Assembly (NCBI GenBank): GCA_023078685.1
Contig: JALGAS010000008.1
Coordinates: forward strand, 1-64,000
Direction: 5' to 3'
Source of the DNA: Neopestalotiopsis rosae
Lineage: Eukaryota > Ascomycota > Sordariomycetes > Amphisphaeriales > Sporocadaceae
Length of the DNA stretch: 64,000 nucleotides
This document shows positions 21,431 to 32,884 of the stretch, one piece after another. The notes under the pieces were generated by a model, which saw only the letters and a program-made list of their open reading frames with translations, ran no database searches and was not told where the DNA came from. Each line of letters starts with the position of its first letter. Within the stretch, counting starts at the first letter, position 1. The translations under genes and the position numbers were made by a program.

Positions 21431-22050
21431 ATGGGTTTCACCTCGTACTCTGGTCCCTCTGGGAATTTCCCACCTCAGTCACAGTGGAAGTCTTTCGAGG
21501 AGATTTTTAATATCAACAAGCCCGAGATGCTGAGCACTGGCAACACGGGTGAGGATGTTGGTCGTATATGGAATGCAGTTCTTGAATGTGCCAAGATCGG
21601 CGTAGAAGAACGCGTCATCTTCTGTATCATTATGCAAGAGAGCACTGGAAATGTTGGCGTGCGCACCACCACCAACGCCGATGGTCACTCTACTGCCGGC
21701 TTGATGCAGTGCGACGGCTCACCGGGGTTTCCAGGACAGCACGGATTGAGTCAGGTAGGACTCCTTTGCCCAAGTTTTCAGACTAAATGTAAAACGGACG
21801 AGGTCCAGCATAGATTGGCTTACGATCATTCGAATAGGAACAAATCACTTCAATGGTTCGAGCAGGAACAAATCATTACAAGGCCAATCTCAAGGAGTTT
21901 GGGAACGCTGATAATGCCGATACCATTTACAAGGCCTTGCGTGCCTACAACTCTGGCTCCGTTAATGTCAATAATCTCAGCGATGGCCGTGGAGCTACTG
22001 CTAGCTATGTCAGCGATGTCGCGAACCGTCTACTTGGGCGAACAAATTGA
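21431..22050 (+). CDS. Lysozyme-like / lytic transglycosylase (SLT-fold) protein
   Basis: Two exons, 21431..21754 and 21838..22050, 178 aa; the 83-nt intron ends at cgaatag and joins GLSQ to EQITSMVRAG in frame. The three marks of the SLT/GH23 lysozyme fold appear in order: Glu70-Ser in IIMQESTGNVG, GLMQ at 90-93 and AYNSG at 144-148. These enzymes cut the glycan strands of bacterial peptidoglycan at the catalytic Glu. In fungi such genes are sporadic and are thought to come from bacteria. I see no signal peptide at 21431, nor with the alternative start at 21371, which is odd for an enzyme whose substrate is outside the cell; a missed upstream exon or non-classical export is possible. Role in killing or feeding on bacteria is inferred. 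Confidence 0.7.
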
Positions 22051-23140
22051 AGCGGACCGGAGCACGTCGGAAGGGAAATTTAGATAGCAAAAGTCAGTTA
22101 GTTTCGTGAAGCAGATATTTGCTGGCAGCAGGCGACGGATAAGGCATGTCTCATGAAAGGATACGTTTGAGTTCATCTCCAGCTGCCGTAACGTAACTCA
22201 TCAATTCCAGTCCTCTGAGGAAAACTGTCAATTCATCATTTTCTGAACTACGTCAAATATTGAAAATAGTTTGTAGACTTGGAAGCGGTTGACTATCGTC
22301 TCTTTGTGGACTGCATTTGGAGCGAGGGAAGCTTAGGGCGGTACGTGTTCAGAGACGCACATTGTTTTGTTCCGCATCTCGAGTCGACCGAAAGAGAGAG
22401 CATAGCCTGTGTTTGAAAGTCACCTCGTCTTGTGTATAATCGCGGCAAATTTTCTGATATATGATGCTTTGCTTGCTATCGCATAAGTAGGTCGTGATTT
22501 CGTTGTATCCGCACTGAGGGGACTAACATGACTCTGTACACGAGTCAACGCCGGTTCGCTTGGAAGAGTCTATATCCACAGTGGTGGAACACCGTAGGAA
22601 TTCGGTATAACATCAGCCATATTGCAACCCCTAGTTACCTTGACAATGCGGGGATTTGGGGTAGGCTGGGGGCGAGGAATGCGGGGAGACAGGGGTTGGA
22701 TCAAATAGTCTTGGAGGCTTCACGCAGGATGTCAAGATCCGAGAGCACTATCCACGAGTAATTTGCGTAGCAGCTGTACTACTGTGGTATAGGTCCTCGG
22801 ATCGTGGCCCACATATGAACCCCCTTGGACCAACTTAGTGTGAGTTGCAGGAGCATTGCCTGCCCCGGTGGCTTTAATCGCGCAGCCAAGCATTGATCGC
22901 AACCGTCATCAACTGCCGAAGAAGCAGCTTTGTGCCATCCGGCAAGACGATCGGTCGGTAATGATCAGTATGGCGGCGGTGAACGGCCCCGGTGGCCATG
23001 GCAAGCCACTTCAGGATCAACAGTGCCAAGGAATTGCGGCACCCGCCCACAAATGTAATAAAGAAGGCCGTCCTCAACCAAGCCGACAACATGAATTCCA
23101 GGACCAGGGATCCAGCATAGCACAAAAGCTCACTACGACG
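22051..23140. other. Spacer before the feruloyl esterase gene
   Basis: About 1.1 kb. The frame of the following esterase stays open back to 22856, but those 95 codons have no similarity to the family and lie before a good signal peptide, so I treat them as leader. A 77-codon frame at 22528-22761 is not recognisable. No repeats seen. Confidence 0.4.
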
Positions 23141-24739
23141 ATGATTCTCCTTGCCAGTACGGTCCTCACCTTTCTCTGTCTTCGTGTGAGGGCCACTAGA
23201 GACATACAAAGAGATGCAACGTTTGACGATGCATGTGCTGAGCTGGGCTCGACTGTCTTTTCCGCAGATGTCAAGACACTATCAGCAGAGGTCTTGCCTG
23301 CTGGTACGAAATTGTTAGTCCCCGGGCTTGATGCGTCATGCACCAATTCAACAACCGTTGCCGCCGACCTTTGTCGCCTGAGTTTGAATGTGACAACCTC
23401 GCCTCGTTCAGATGTGTTGATGGAGGTTTGGCTGCCACGGAACTGGACGGGCAGATTTCTCTCAACAGGAAATGGAGGCATCAACGGATGTCTGAGCTAT
23501 GATGACATGGCCTACGCGACATCACTTGGGTTTGCTACCACTGGTTCAAACAATGGCCACAGTGGTCAGAATGGGACTCGATTTCTCAACAACATTGAAG
23601 TTGTCAAAGATTATTCATACCGCGCAATAACCACATCTGCGGCTGTCGGCAAAGAGGTGACTGCAAGTTTCTACCAGAAAGCCCATACTCGGTCATATTA
23701 CCTGGGTTGCAGTACCGGCGGTCGACAGGGTTTCAAAATGGCTCAGGATTTTCCCGACATCTTTGACGGCATCGTGGCTGGCGCTCCAGCTTTCAATTTC
23801 CAGGGCCTGATGTCCTGGTCCGGTACATTCCACTCCATCATCAAGAGGGGTGGCACAGAGGGATTCCCTCCAGCTTCAACTTGGTCAGCTATCGACGCTG
23901 AGCTTCTGGCCCAATGCGATCATCTCGATGGTGCCATTGACGGGATTCTCGAAACCCCATCTCTGTGTAACTTTCGTCCCGAAGCATTGATCTGCCAACC
24001 CGGTCAGAACAGTTCAGCGTGCCTCACGGGCAAACAAGCAGATATGGTCCGCCAATTCTTGTCCCCGGTCTATGGAGTCAATGGCAGTTTTGTCTACCCG
24101 CGTATGGAGCCGGTTCCTGGATTCGTCTCTTTCATCAACTCGAGCTACAGTGCTAGCCAATTCTTGTACACTGACCACTGGTACAAATATGCGTTGTACA
24201 ATGATCCCAACTTCAACACGACCTTTCTGGGCCCAGAGAACTGGGACTATGCCTTCCGGAACGATCCAACTGGTGCTAGAACATGGTCAGGCAATCTAAC
24301 ACAGATGGCGGCGCGTGGCACAAAGTTGATACACTATCACGGCATGCAGGATACCTTGATCTCATCAGCCAGCTCCAGCACTTACTATGACCTGGTTTCC
24401 CGAACTATGAGTCTCTCGAGTAGCGAGCTAGACGATTTCTACCGTTTCTTTCGTATCAGTGGCATGGGACATTGTACTGGTGGCATTGGTGCAAGCGCCA
24501 TTGGAAACCGACTGACCAATACCGCTAGCACTGACCCTGCTCAAAATGTCTTGACAGCCATGGTTCGCTGGGTAGAAGAGGGACAACCCCCCGAAGCTGT
24601 TATTGGAAGTAGATTCCGGAATGGCACCCAGTCTCTCGGTGTAGAGTATACAAGGTCGCATTGCAAGTTTCCTCTCAGGAATGTACTTAAAGCCGGCGGA
24701 AACTCTACGGATATGGACGACTGGGAGTGTGTATTATGA
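23141..24739 (+). CDS. Secreted tannase / feruloyl esterase (FaeB type)
   Basis: A 532-aa single-exon gene. I chose the ATG at 23141, which begins a signal peptide (MILLASTVLTFLCLRVRA); the frame is open 95 codons further up without similarity. Catalytic marks of the tannase family: the nucleophile Ser191 in GCSTGGRQG, Asp404 in HGMQDTLIS and His444 in GMGHCTGG, with the two Cys beside Ser and His forming the family's CS-D-HC arrangement. The lid domain carries the calcium loop CDHLDGAIDGILETPSLC. About ten N-glycosylation sequons. Such enzymes free ferulic or related acids from pectin and arabinoxylan, or gallic acid from tannins; feruloyl esterase is the likelier reading, without certainty. 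It may act together with the polysaccharide genes nearer the telomere, but does not belong to their cluster. Confidence 0.9.
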   Translation: MILLASTVLTFLCLRVRATRDIQRDATFDDACAELGSTVFSADVKTLSAEVLPAGTKLLVPGLDASCTNSTTVAADLCRLSLNVTTSPRSDVLMEVWLPRNWTGRFLSTGNGGINGCLSYDDMAYATSLGFATTGSNNGHSGQNGTRFLNNIEVVKDYSYRAITTSAAVGKEVTASFYQKAHTRSYYLGCSTGGRQGFKMAQDFPDIFDGIVAGAPAFNFQGLMSWSGTFHSIIKRGGTEGFPPASTWSAIDAELLAQCDHLDGAIDGILETPSLCNFRPEALICQPGQNSSACLTGKQADMVRQFLSPVYGVNGSFVYPRMEPVPGFVSFINSSYSASQFLYTDHWYKYALYNDPNFNTTFLGPENWDYAFRNDPTGARTWSGNLTQMAARGTKLIHYHGMQDTLISSASSSTYYDLVSRTMSLSSSELDDFYRFFRISGMGHCTGGIGASAIGNRLTNTASTDPAQNVLTAMVRWVEEGQPPEAVIGSRFRNGTQSLGVEYTRSHCKFPLRNVLKAGGNSTDMDDWECVL

Positions 24740-24902
24740 TTGGGTGTGACTAGACTTACCCGTTAGTCATGTGTATTATTGTTTAATATCACAGCATTTG
24801 TACCCGTACTTTGCTTCAATACATGACTTGTGTATCAGTCAAATTGGGTCTGGTTCTGCAGGCATTCCCATTCGAGGATATAATAAATTTGCGGCCAGTC
24901 GC

Positions 24903-26222
24903 TCATTCAATCCTAAAGTCAGGGAAGCTCCTACTCTGGGAAGAGAACTCCGTGTTCATCTTTGCCTTCCCTAGATTCGATGCTCCACGCCATACGAGCC
25001 AGGACCAGACCTTGGCAGCCATGTACAGCTCCTTATAGAAGCAGTGCCAGACGGTGACTGTAAGCTCCCCACTCTTTCCCTTCCCCGAGCTGCGCTTTTC
25101 TGCATACCTCGCGACCCATTTGGTAGAACAGAATCTGCAACTCATGTGCGTATCCTCGCCCGCCTCAAGGGACTCGAGCATTCGCTCTTCAATTGGAGTT
25201 GGCTTACGGAAGAGTTTGGGTGCTGGAACTCCTGTCTTCTGGGCTACTGGAAAGGCCGATGCGATCGATTGAGTGAATAGAGGCCCGTTGAGAAACTGTT
25301 TATTGGGCTTGCTCCACCTAGCTGACGACAAGGGAACAGTCAAAGTAGATTGATGGGGGCAGATCCTCATGGGCATACCGAGGATTTGACCAGCTGTTAG
25401 TTGCACCTTGGCTGATAAAGCCCGGAACCTGTAGTCGTGTCGAATGACTAGGTTGCCATCAATGCGACTACCAGAAGTGGAAAGAGTATAATGAAGACTC
25501 GGGTGTTGCACCTGGAATGAGCCGGAAAGGTATTCAATGGAACTGTTCGTGTCGACAGAGGATATTTCGAGAGCGTGCCGGATATGTTCCCATACGAGAC
25601 TGTAACCCTCCAGCTCGCTTTTGGGATAGTAATCAATGATCGCATTCTGGCCCCAGCAAGGCTTCGTAAGCTTTGTCTCTCTGTGATCCCTAGGCCTTTT
25701 CAGAGGCCCGTGAATAGTGAAGCACCTATCGCACTGAGCCATGTCTAGGTCCCGAAGATCACGGCACAGCAGCTCTATCAGCGAAGCCCGATGATGCATC
25801 CTCATCTCGGAATCCCAGTAACGACGCTGCCGAATACGACCATCACCCCATGATGATGTACCTAAAGAATGTAGAGCCAGCTTGCATGTCAAAGTAAGAC
25901 AAATAACCGAAGCAGGCGGGAGATGAGAAGCTATGGCATGCAGAATCTCTCCAGGTAGAACAAATAATGCTGTGCCCTGGTTTGGGTCGGCCTGGGCATC
26001 TGCTTCTGATCGCTGAAGATACAAAGGTGTAGCTTTCTTTGACGCTCGCTTGGGAGCTGGCTTTGCTTGGGCCTCCGCTTCAGTGCAGAGGCCCTCAACC
26101 CGACGTGTCCTGGTTTGTCGTCTCTCGCTAATGCTTGCCGCAGTAGACTTTTGCACGCCAGAGTTTCGTGTTGGCCGAAGAATCCTTTCGTTTCGGGCGC
26201 GTTGCCGTAAGGAATGTGCCAT
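24903..26222 (-). CDS. F-box protein
   Basis: Single frame; from the Met at 26222 it encodes 439 aa. The frame is open 72 codons further up to 26438, but the stretch before MAHSLRQRARNERI is unlike a protein start, so I use the inner Met. The N-terminus is basic with low complexity. An F-box lies at about residues 85-125 (LFVLPGEILHAIASHLPPAS, then CLTLTCKLAL), which would bind Skp1 in an SCF ubiquitin ligase. The rest lacks recognised repeats; it has Cys pairs (MAQCDRC, SCRFCS) and a Trp-rich end (VWSWLVWRG). The target is unknown. Many fungi have large families of such single-F-box proteins near chromosome ends. Confidence 0.75.
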   Translation of the reverse strand: MAHSLRQRARNERILRPTRNSGVQKSTAASISERRQTRTRRVEGLCTEAEAQAKPAPKRASKKATPLYLQRSEADAQADPNQGTALFVLPGEILHAIASHLPPASVICLTLTCKLALHSLGTSSWGDGRIRQRRYWDSEMRMHHRASLIELLCRDLRDLDMAQCDRCFTIHGPLKRPRDHRETKLTKPCWGQNAIIDYYPKSELEGYSLVWEHIRHALEISSVDTNSSIEYLSGSFQVQHPSLHYTLSTSGSRIDGNLVIRHDYRFRALSAKVQLTAGQILGMPMRICPHQSTLTVPLSSARWSKPNKQFLNGPLFTQSIASAFPVAQKTGVPAPKLFRKPTPIEERMLESLEAGEDTHMSCRFCSTKWVARYAEKRSSGKGKSGELTVTVWHCFYKELYMAAKVWSWLVWRGASNLGKAKMNTEFSSQSRSFPDFRIE

Positions 26223-27262
26223 ATTGTTGTAACACAGGTGAACAATAGATGTCATCCGCAATGGCGAACACCACGGAACTCGATGAATATAACATAATAC
26301 GGTTGTGCTCTCGTATTTGATGTGGTATACAATATAGATAAGCTCTAATTGAGCTGGTGCTCGGGGGCATTGCTGCCTGTTCATAGAGAGCCTTTCACAG
26401 TGGATACTTCCCGACTGCTGCCTGACTCTACCACTCATGGTCCACCAATTTATTCATCAATATCGTCACTATACGCGACTCCTTCCCGAAACTTGCATGT
26501 CATGTTGCAATAGCGGCAGAAAATTCGAGGTGAAAATGTGGTTAAAAGGGACGAGAATGGGTGCTTGCACTCATTGTCGACGTGCAAGGAGTTGCCTAGA
26601 GGTATCGCTCTTTTGCTTGGACGGATCCCATCTAGATTGCTACTATTTGTGACTTTTTACTCACGGCAAACTCAGAACCAATTTGCAGGCATTTTGGACT
26701 ATAACAAGTAAAGATTCTCTTACAAGATCAAAAAAAAAAAAAAAAAAAAAAAAAAACGGAATGAAAAAAGGCGACGTCCGAGGTTAGAAGCACCTGTGCG
26801 GTAGGCCGGGTGTGTTCCGCGGAAATGTAGCATTCCGAAGCTAGATCCACTTGCCCGGAGCCGGTAAAGCGGGTATCACGGCGAGGAGTAATAAGGTAAC
26901 GGACGTTTTTATTAGCAAAGACGTTGCTAGCCAACCTTCATATTGGTCATCGTTCCTTTTATCCTCGTACGAATGCTTCCTATAAGTCTGTCATTGGCTG
27001 CTTCACGTCATGTGCTCGTTATGGGGTCTCGAAACATTGTTTGATCATATTAGACAACTCTTACGAGGATGTTTTCTTTTCAGTACTATTTTCCCGCGGG
27101 TAAAACGCGGGCAGGTTATGCACGTTCCCTACAGCTCAACGATGAGGTCCTCTAGATATAACGGGTAGCTATTACGGACGAATTCATCTTTATTGTTTCT
27201 TCATATTTAGAGTCGCAAGATCGTGTAGATCCAGTCGAAAAGACCATCTCTCAGTTCATGAT
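26223..27262. other. Spacer between F-box and HPP genes
   Basis: About 1 kb between divergent genes. Apart from a 27-base A run at 26730-26756 I see no repeat or gene. The A run could be the tail of an old retroelement, but I found no element body or target duplication. Confidence 0.4.
26730..26756. repeat. Homopolymer A run, 27 bases
   Basis: Twenty-seven consecutive A in an intergenic stretch. It may be a simple slippage tract. Its exact length is uncertain in any assembly. Confidence 0.9.
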
Positions 27263-28170
27263 ATGGGTTGGGATGTGACGCAAAGGAGCTTTTCTACCGA
27301 CCGATATCTCGATCCGTGGATCCCTCAGCCACCGTGGGCTTACCTCCCATATCCGGTGTGTCATTTTCTAGGTTACCGATCGGGCCCCCAGCGCGAACCC
27401 GGGCAAATTCTCGCGATTCTCTGGGCAGCTGTGGGCGTTTTTTCCGGTTTACTTCTCATCGAAATCACTGGACGATATATACCGTCATTTCAGAAACATG
27501 ATGCACCCATCATCATAGGCAGTTTTGTAAGTGCACATATCCTTGTAATCGACGGGATGAAAAACTGATGATAGTTCAGGGCGCAGCAGCCGTCCTTGAG
27601 TTTCACAGCATCGAATCACCGCTTGCACAACCCCGAAATGCCGTCCTCGGTCAAGTTCTCGCTTCAATCATAGGCGTTGGAGTTCGGAAGCTGTTCGAAA
27701 GGGGTGAAGACTCGCAGAACCTCATGTGGCTTGGTGGCTGCATCAGCTGCGCCTTGGCAACGGCAATCATGGCACTCACGGGCACTGTACACCCACCTGC
27801 TGGCGCAACTGCACTACTGGCTGTAGTTGACAGTAACGTCGCAGGCATGGGATGGTTCCTTTTGCCAGTGATACTTCTTGGATGTGTATTGATGCAAATC
27901 GTTGCGTTATTGCTCAATAATATCCAACGTCGCTTTCCATTGTATTGGTGGTCACCTGGAGAGGTTGGCTATGGCTGGAGTGCCAGACCTACTCCAGCGG
28001 AAAGGACAGAGAAGAATGATATGTGCGACTCAAGTCGTACGGAGGCTCGAGCATCACATGACACATTTGAGCAGCTCGTTGTGAGCAGAGAGCATATTCA
28101 CGTACCCGAGACGTTACACGTGACCCCAGAAGAACTCGCTCTTCTCGAAACATTGCGAAAGAGACTGTGA
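27263..28170 (+). CDS. HPP family integral membrane protein
   Basis: Two exons, 27263..27526 and 27580..28170, 284 aa; the 53-nt intron (donor GTAAGT, acceptor TTCAG) restores IIIGSFGAAAVLEF. Four to five membrane spans in residues 45-210. Family marks: ESPLAQPRNAVLGQ and GTVHPPAGATALLAVVD, the His-Pro-Pro that names the family. The C-terminal 70 residues are hydrophilic and probably cytosolic. HPP proteins occur in bacteria, plants and fungi; a plant relative has been linked to nitrite transport into plastids, but the fungal role is not established. The gene stands alone, convergent with the battenin gene (284 bp between stops). Confidence 0.85.
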
Positions 28171-28454
28171 GATTGGTGTCCAAGCAGTTCGTGTCAATTT
28201 CTTACATTATATGCACGGCAACTAGAAATATATAACACGGAATTCTACAGTGCATTCCAAGGGTATCCATTTGAACTTGATTCGTGCAACGCTAATCGAT
28301 GTCATGTTCTACACACGAAAAAATCTTTGCTTACGACGCATTGCCAAGTTGACGTTAATTCTGAGATATTTTGTACCATCATTTGATGCAGTTTTGTCTC
28401 GAGTTATGAATATTGCTGGAACAAAACTACACATTCATACATACATAACGCATC

Positions 28455-29886
28455 TTAGCCAACTTTGATCCTTTTACACCAGTCCCTACCTTGCCTTACT
28501 TGGTAGTTGCAGAGCCATGGCTCAATGGACATTCCCACGAAACCTGCTATACATATGCCGGCGCTATCACTTACGCTTGTTGCACCAAGACTGAACTCAC
28601 GTTCAGAGGATGGTACGTTTTCCATAATTTCCGCGAATGTGTTGACGTACACTGCACCACCTAAAAGACCTTCCCAGAAGATAACGATAAACACAAGGTA
28701 GACACTTGGTATGAAGAAGAACAAAGCGTGAAGTGTGAGAAGGACGAGGTTTCCGATTTGCAAGAAAGACGGCAGATAAAGATGCCGAATCCGCATGATT
28801 GCAATCGAGGACCGTGATATGAAGACGCCTAGCTGGTAAAGAAAGCCGTACATGGGATAGAACGCCCGATACTCGGAGAAGGGCGAGGAATCCAACGGGA
28901 ACAACAGAGTTGGCGAAACACCTTGGTTGATGGTATATTCAGCCACATATACCAGTAGTAATGGCAGCATGTAAGGCAAGAAAAGTGACCTTGCCCTACG
29001 CAAATGCAGATCAAATGTGGTTAGAGTACTGTCATTTGGAGAGGAAAAAGCAGTGGCCATGACCGCCGTCTCCGGAACCAGCAGACTTGTGGCTGCATTT
29101 CCGGTCGGAATATCCTCCATGTCATCTCGCTCGAGCTCGCTTTCAGGCACTGCTTGATATTCCTTTGCGCCGCTAGCCTCGCGAAGTGGTCCTCGCGGTA
29201 AAATTATGAAGAAGCTGACGAGCATGATTACGGGCAGGAAAGCCGACGACAGCAAGCTGTTCTTGACGCTGAACCCCAACCAGGTGGTGAATACAGCATA
29301 AAGTCCAGCACCAACGAGGCCTGCAGCACCTGTTCCGCTTCCCCAAGCAGCCAAGCTCATATGTCCATAGTAATGTGTCAAGCCTAGGAAGCTGAGCTCG
29401 CCGCCACCGCTTGTCAGACTGGCAAACACTACACCGGCCATCTTGAAACCAACAGATTTATCGGATGGAGTGAGGGCAATTAGAAGCATGCCCAGGGACG
29501 AGCCAGTAGCGAAGAGAATGATCCGAACCCAATAGGGAACTTTGTGAATAAAGTATGGGGCGATGAGCTTCGTGAAAAAGGATGGCAATACGTCGGCGAG
29601 TAGGACTACACCCTTGGGCACATCGGAGCCAACGAGATCCTGGGCGGCGGATAGAATGATCACGTAGAGCACATTGTTGATTAGGCCTGAAGGAATGCAA
29701 CATTAGCAATGGACTTTCCGCAAGAAGTAAGGTAACCCTCGACGTACCAAACAGCCAAAAAGCTACAATCACCGCATTGTCGGCACTTTTCAACATGGCA
29801 TTCAGCCGCGCTCGATAGACGGCCCAGGAAGACGAGGGAGAGCCCGGCATTGGGAGAAGACCTGAAGACGATGGCGAACGAGCCAT
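28455..29886 (-). CDS. BTN1: CLN3/battenin homologue (Btn1-like)
   Basis: Two exons, complement(28455..29686, 29748..29886), 456 aa. The 61-nt intron (donor GTACGT) joins FWLFG and [19 protein letters not shown], the first conserved span of the family. Eleven or so membrane segments, with [33 protein letters not shown] and [18 protein letters not shown]. Yeast Btn1/Yhc3 is a vacuolar membrane protein that affects vacuole pH and basic amino acid levels; the human homologue is lost in juvenile Batten disease. I chose Met at 29886; a longer frame up to 30018 adds a stretch without similarity. The long loop between spans 6 and 7 is variable and acidic, as usual. Confidence 0.92.
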
Positions 29887-31514
29887 GACCAAGGAAGCCG
29901 TGGCGATTGGCGACAAAGGCTCCCTTATCGCAAAGAGACGGAAGTGACACAGCGACGGAGAAGGGCTCCGAAGAGCTTGGGGTAAATGCGGCCCGCGCGC
30001 TGCGTAGCTAGGGATCAAGACTTGAACTTTGCGTCGTTATCGTCGTATGAGGCCGGGATAGGTTCTCTGCGGGTGATTAGGAAAAGCAGAGCAGCATTCC
30101 AATACACATTGTCTGAGAAAGACAACATTGGACTGGACCACCTATCAGCAAGCCTTATCAGTGCGCGCGTGCCATCCACGGGATTGTCCAGGGACTCTGA
30201 CGTCGCTTGGCTAGGCCTGTATGCTGCAGACTGCCTGTAGACCTGACCTCCAGTTTACCTTACCTAAACTTGAACTGTTGCAAGTGGTGGGGCTTGCACA
30301 CCTGTCTTGCTGTGCCTGTGTCCGGTACCTACTGCCAGCCACACGAGTCTACAGAGTACTGCAACTTACCCTGGGCAAATTCAGTAGCGTTGCCGTCTTG
30401 TCCACGTGCATGGGGTTGAACCCATGGGCTTAGTGGACAGCTGATGCAATCCACAGTACCTGTGCGGATCGTGCGATCTCTTGAAAATCAGTCTCGCAGC
30501 CGGTAGATCCAACATGAATGCCAACAGCGCAGGCTATTGAATGTATGCCATCATCAGTAAAATGAAGCCTGTATTGGCGGTCACAGTCTGCACGCCAAGA
30601 TAACCAGGGAAGTTGCTCATGTGTCAGTAGACTCTGCCTCTCGCGGGGTACAGAGCGCTTAGAATTCGCAGACGTGTGTCGCAATGGCCTGTATTATTGA
30701 CAGCCAAGCGGACATTCAGGCAATCAAGACTCTTTCATTCGACATTTCCCGAGGATAATTCAGCTATTTATAGTGCTGAAATCATCACAAAGGTGTCTTT
30801 TACAGTAGATTTTAGACATGGCAAGACCAACCCACAAACCCAGCCTTACCCGAAAATCCCCCCGCACCTACAGCTGCTATGCATGCAGGCGAGATTGCAT
30901 TTCTCGCAGTCTCACCAAAAGTCGCCTCTCATTCGACAAGCCGAAAAGGTACGGAAACTATGGGGATCCTGGAAAAGGTCCTAGTGGTGGGCACCGCCAC
31001 TATATTGATCGACCATCTTTGGTAGCTGAAATCCATTTGAATCATTGTTTTTTCAGTGCAGCCGGTCAGCTGAACTGCTCTAACCGTCATAGGTCGCAAC
31101 TTCTGGGAAAGCACCGGTGACCATGCAGGTAGTATTGCCCCTCTGGGAGGACCTCGAGGCTGCCGCGGCGGCTGATCGATCACCTACTTACCATTGAGTT
31201 GGTGTGACCAGGTCGCATGGCGCAACACTCGTCACGGTCGCGGAAACTGCGAAAGATTGAATGTCAGCAATGCGCTCCAAGGCTGCACTTTACATTTCCT
31301 TCTTGACACTGCTACATGGAAAGAAATGCATCTTTCCTCTGTACGTATGCACGACGGTCGACACGTCGCCTTCAAGTTTTTAAGAAACCGAGCCATCTTC
31401 CAAGGAACGCTGTTCACGCTCTCCCGGTTTCCGCAGACGAATATAGGACCACACATTGGCCGCGACGCAGCCTCTCATAAACCAGCCACTAATTATTTTC
31501 ATTCTTGCGCAACC
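29887..31514. other. Long spacer with possible short gene at 30818
   Basis: About 1.6 kb. A short basic frame opens at 30818 (MARPTHKPSLTRKSPRTYSC) and could be spliced at a GTACGG donor near 30948 and a strong polypyrimidine acceptor (tgttttttcag) near 31056 to give roughly 64 residues with four Cys. I do not recognise it and put the chance of a real gene at about one in four. The open frame before 31515 belongs to the leader of the next gene. Confidence 0.3.
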
Positions 31515-32884
31515 ATGTCACGGCGATCTCGGTATCCAGACTCTATGCAAGCCCGCACTCGGACAGAGCGTGGGTTCGTCAAGACAGAATCAGATCTTTC
31601 AAACTACTCGGGTTCTGATTCCCCCAATTTACCGAAATTTCCAACAAGTAGTAAGCTCAACGACATCTTATCCTACTTTGGATCGAGGAACCCTCTGCCC
31701 CGAAGTGTGTCCAAAAAAGACACGGTTTGGCTATTTGACAACACTGCCTATCGTAACAGCAAGACTGGTCGATGGGAAGCCGAGTTCGTGTCTGCTGTTT
31801 TTGCTCAGCATCCCTCGTGCGTTGTCATTGACGCGGTGACTACTGTCGCAAAGGAGATTGGTCTTGAGGACAGTAACCCCGAGCATGCTACGATCGAAGA
31901 AAGGATACTTCCCTTCCTTCAGGACATTAGACCTGGAACTCAAGTCAAGGCTTTGCACGCTGGTAGTCTGTCACTCAGCTTAGGTCCTGGGGGAAGGAAC
32001 GGTATCAGCAACGACATCAAGAAGCTTACAAACGGCTATGATGGTTCGCTTATAGTACCGAGTGTTGCCAAAGTACCAGTAGGTGCTAATGGCCTTTTGG
32101 AGATGCAGACCTTCTTTGCCGAACCGGAAGGATGGGGTGTCATTTCTGGTGAGTTTTACTAGGGTGTATTCATTTGTTCGGGTGGCATGGGGACATTACA
32201 GGTATCCAGATTTGACTGACATAAGTACAGATATCGACGATACCATCAAAGTTACCATGACTTCTGACCCTATCGGAATTCTACGCTCAACATTTGTGGA
32301 CTCTCCAACTCCTTGCGATGGAATGCCAGAGCTATACGAGTTTCTGCACGCTGCCATAAAAGAAACTTCGCCTTTCTTTTATCTCTCTGCATCTCCCTAT
32401 AACCTGTATCCATTTCTGCGAGAGTTCAGACAAAGATATTACCCGCCCGGAACAATCATCTTGCGAGATTCCAGCTTCATGAGCCTACCGGGTCTACTTT
32501 CACAGCTCACCCTAGGCACTGGGGAGTACAAGGTCGACCGAATGAAGAAGATTCATTCATGGTTGCCAAAGAGGAACATGATTTGCATTGGCGACTCGAC
32601 ACAAGCAGATCCCGAGTCTTACGGAGAGATGTAGGTTCAGACACTCGCTCTCGTAGACAAACATTGCTGATTAAAAGTGTAGATACCGGGCCTTTCCTGG
32701 CTGGGTCAAGTTGATTCTTATTCGCAAAGTCACAGACATTGCTGCAATTGGCATAGAGGCTAAGAACGAACCGGAACGATTCGAGGAAGCCTTCAAGGAT
32801 GTACCACGCGACAGATGGCATGTCTTTGAAGATCCCGCCGAATGCAAATCCATCATCCAAAGGGTTCTAGAATCGAAGTCTTAA
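31515..32884 (+). CDS. APP1-type phosphatidate phosphatase (DUF2183)
   Basis: Three exons, 31515..32148, 32231..32630, 32683..32884, 411 aa. Splicing gives GWGVISDIDDTIKVT, the DxDxT catalytic motif of the APP1 catalytic domain (about residues 210-390), and SYGEIYRAFPGW at the second junction. Other marks: SASPYNLYPFLREF, PPGTIILRDSSF and MICIGDSTQADPE. The N-terminal half carries the family's beta-rich region (KDTVWLFDNTAYRN). Yeast App1 is a Mg-dependent phosphatidate phosphatase of cortical actin patches that makes diacylglycerol; yeast App1 has a longer C-terminal tail that is absent here. I chose Met 31515 although the frame is open to 31194, since the earlier part looks like leader. Cytosolic. 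Confidence 0.88.

Noticed and set aside
22856..23140. Ninety-five codons in frame upstream of the feruloyl esterase
   Set aside because: The stretch has no similarity to the family and sits before a good signal peptide at 23141; a secreted enzyme would not start there.
23141..24739. Calling the esterase a true tannase
   Set aside because: The family marks are shared by tannases and feruloyl esterases; nothing visible by eye settles for gallate esters.
26223..26438. N-terminal extension of the F-box protein
   Set aside because: In frame but unlike a natural protein start; the inner Met at 26222 begins the basic region that leads to the F-box.
26730..26756. Poly(A) run as a retrotransposon tail
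   Set aside because: No element body, reverse transcriptase remnant or target-site duplication is visible around it.
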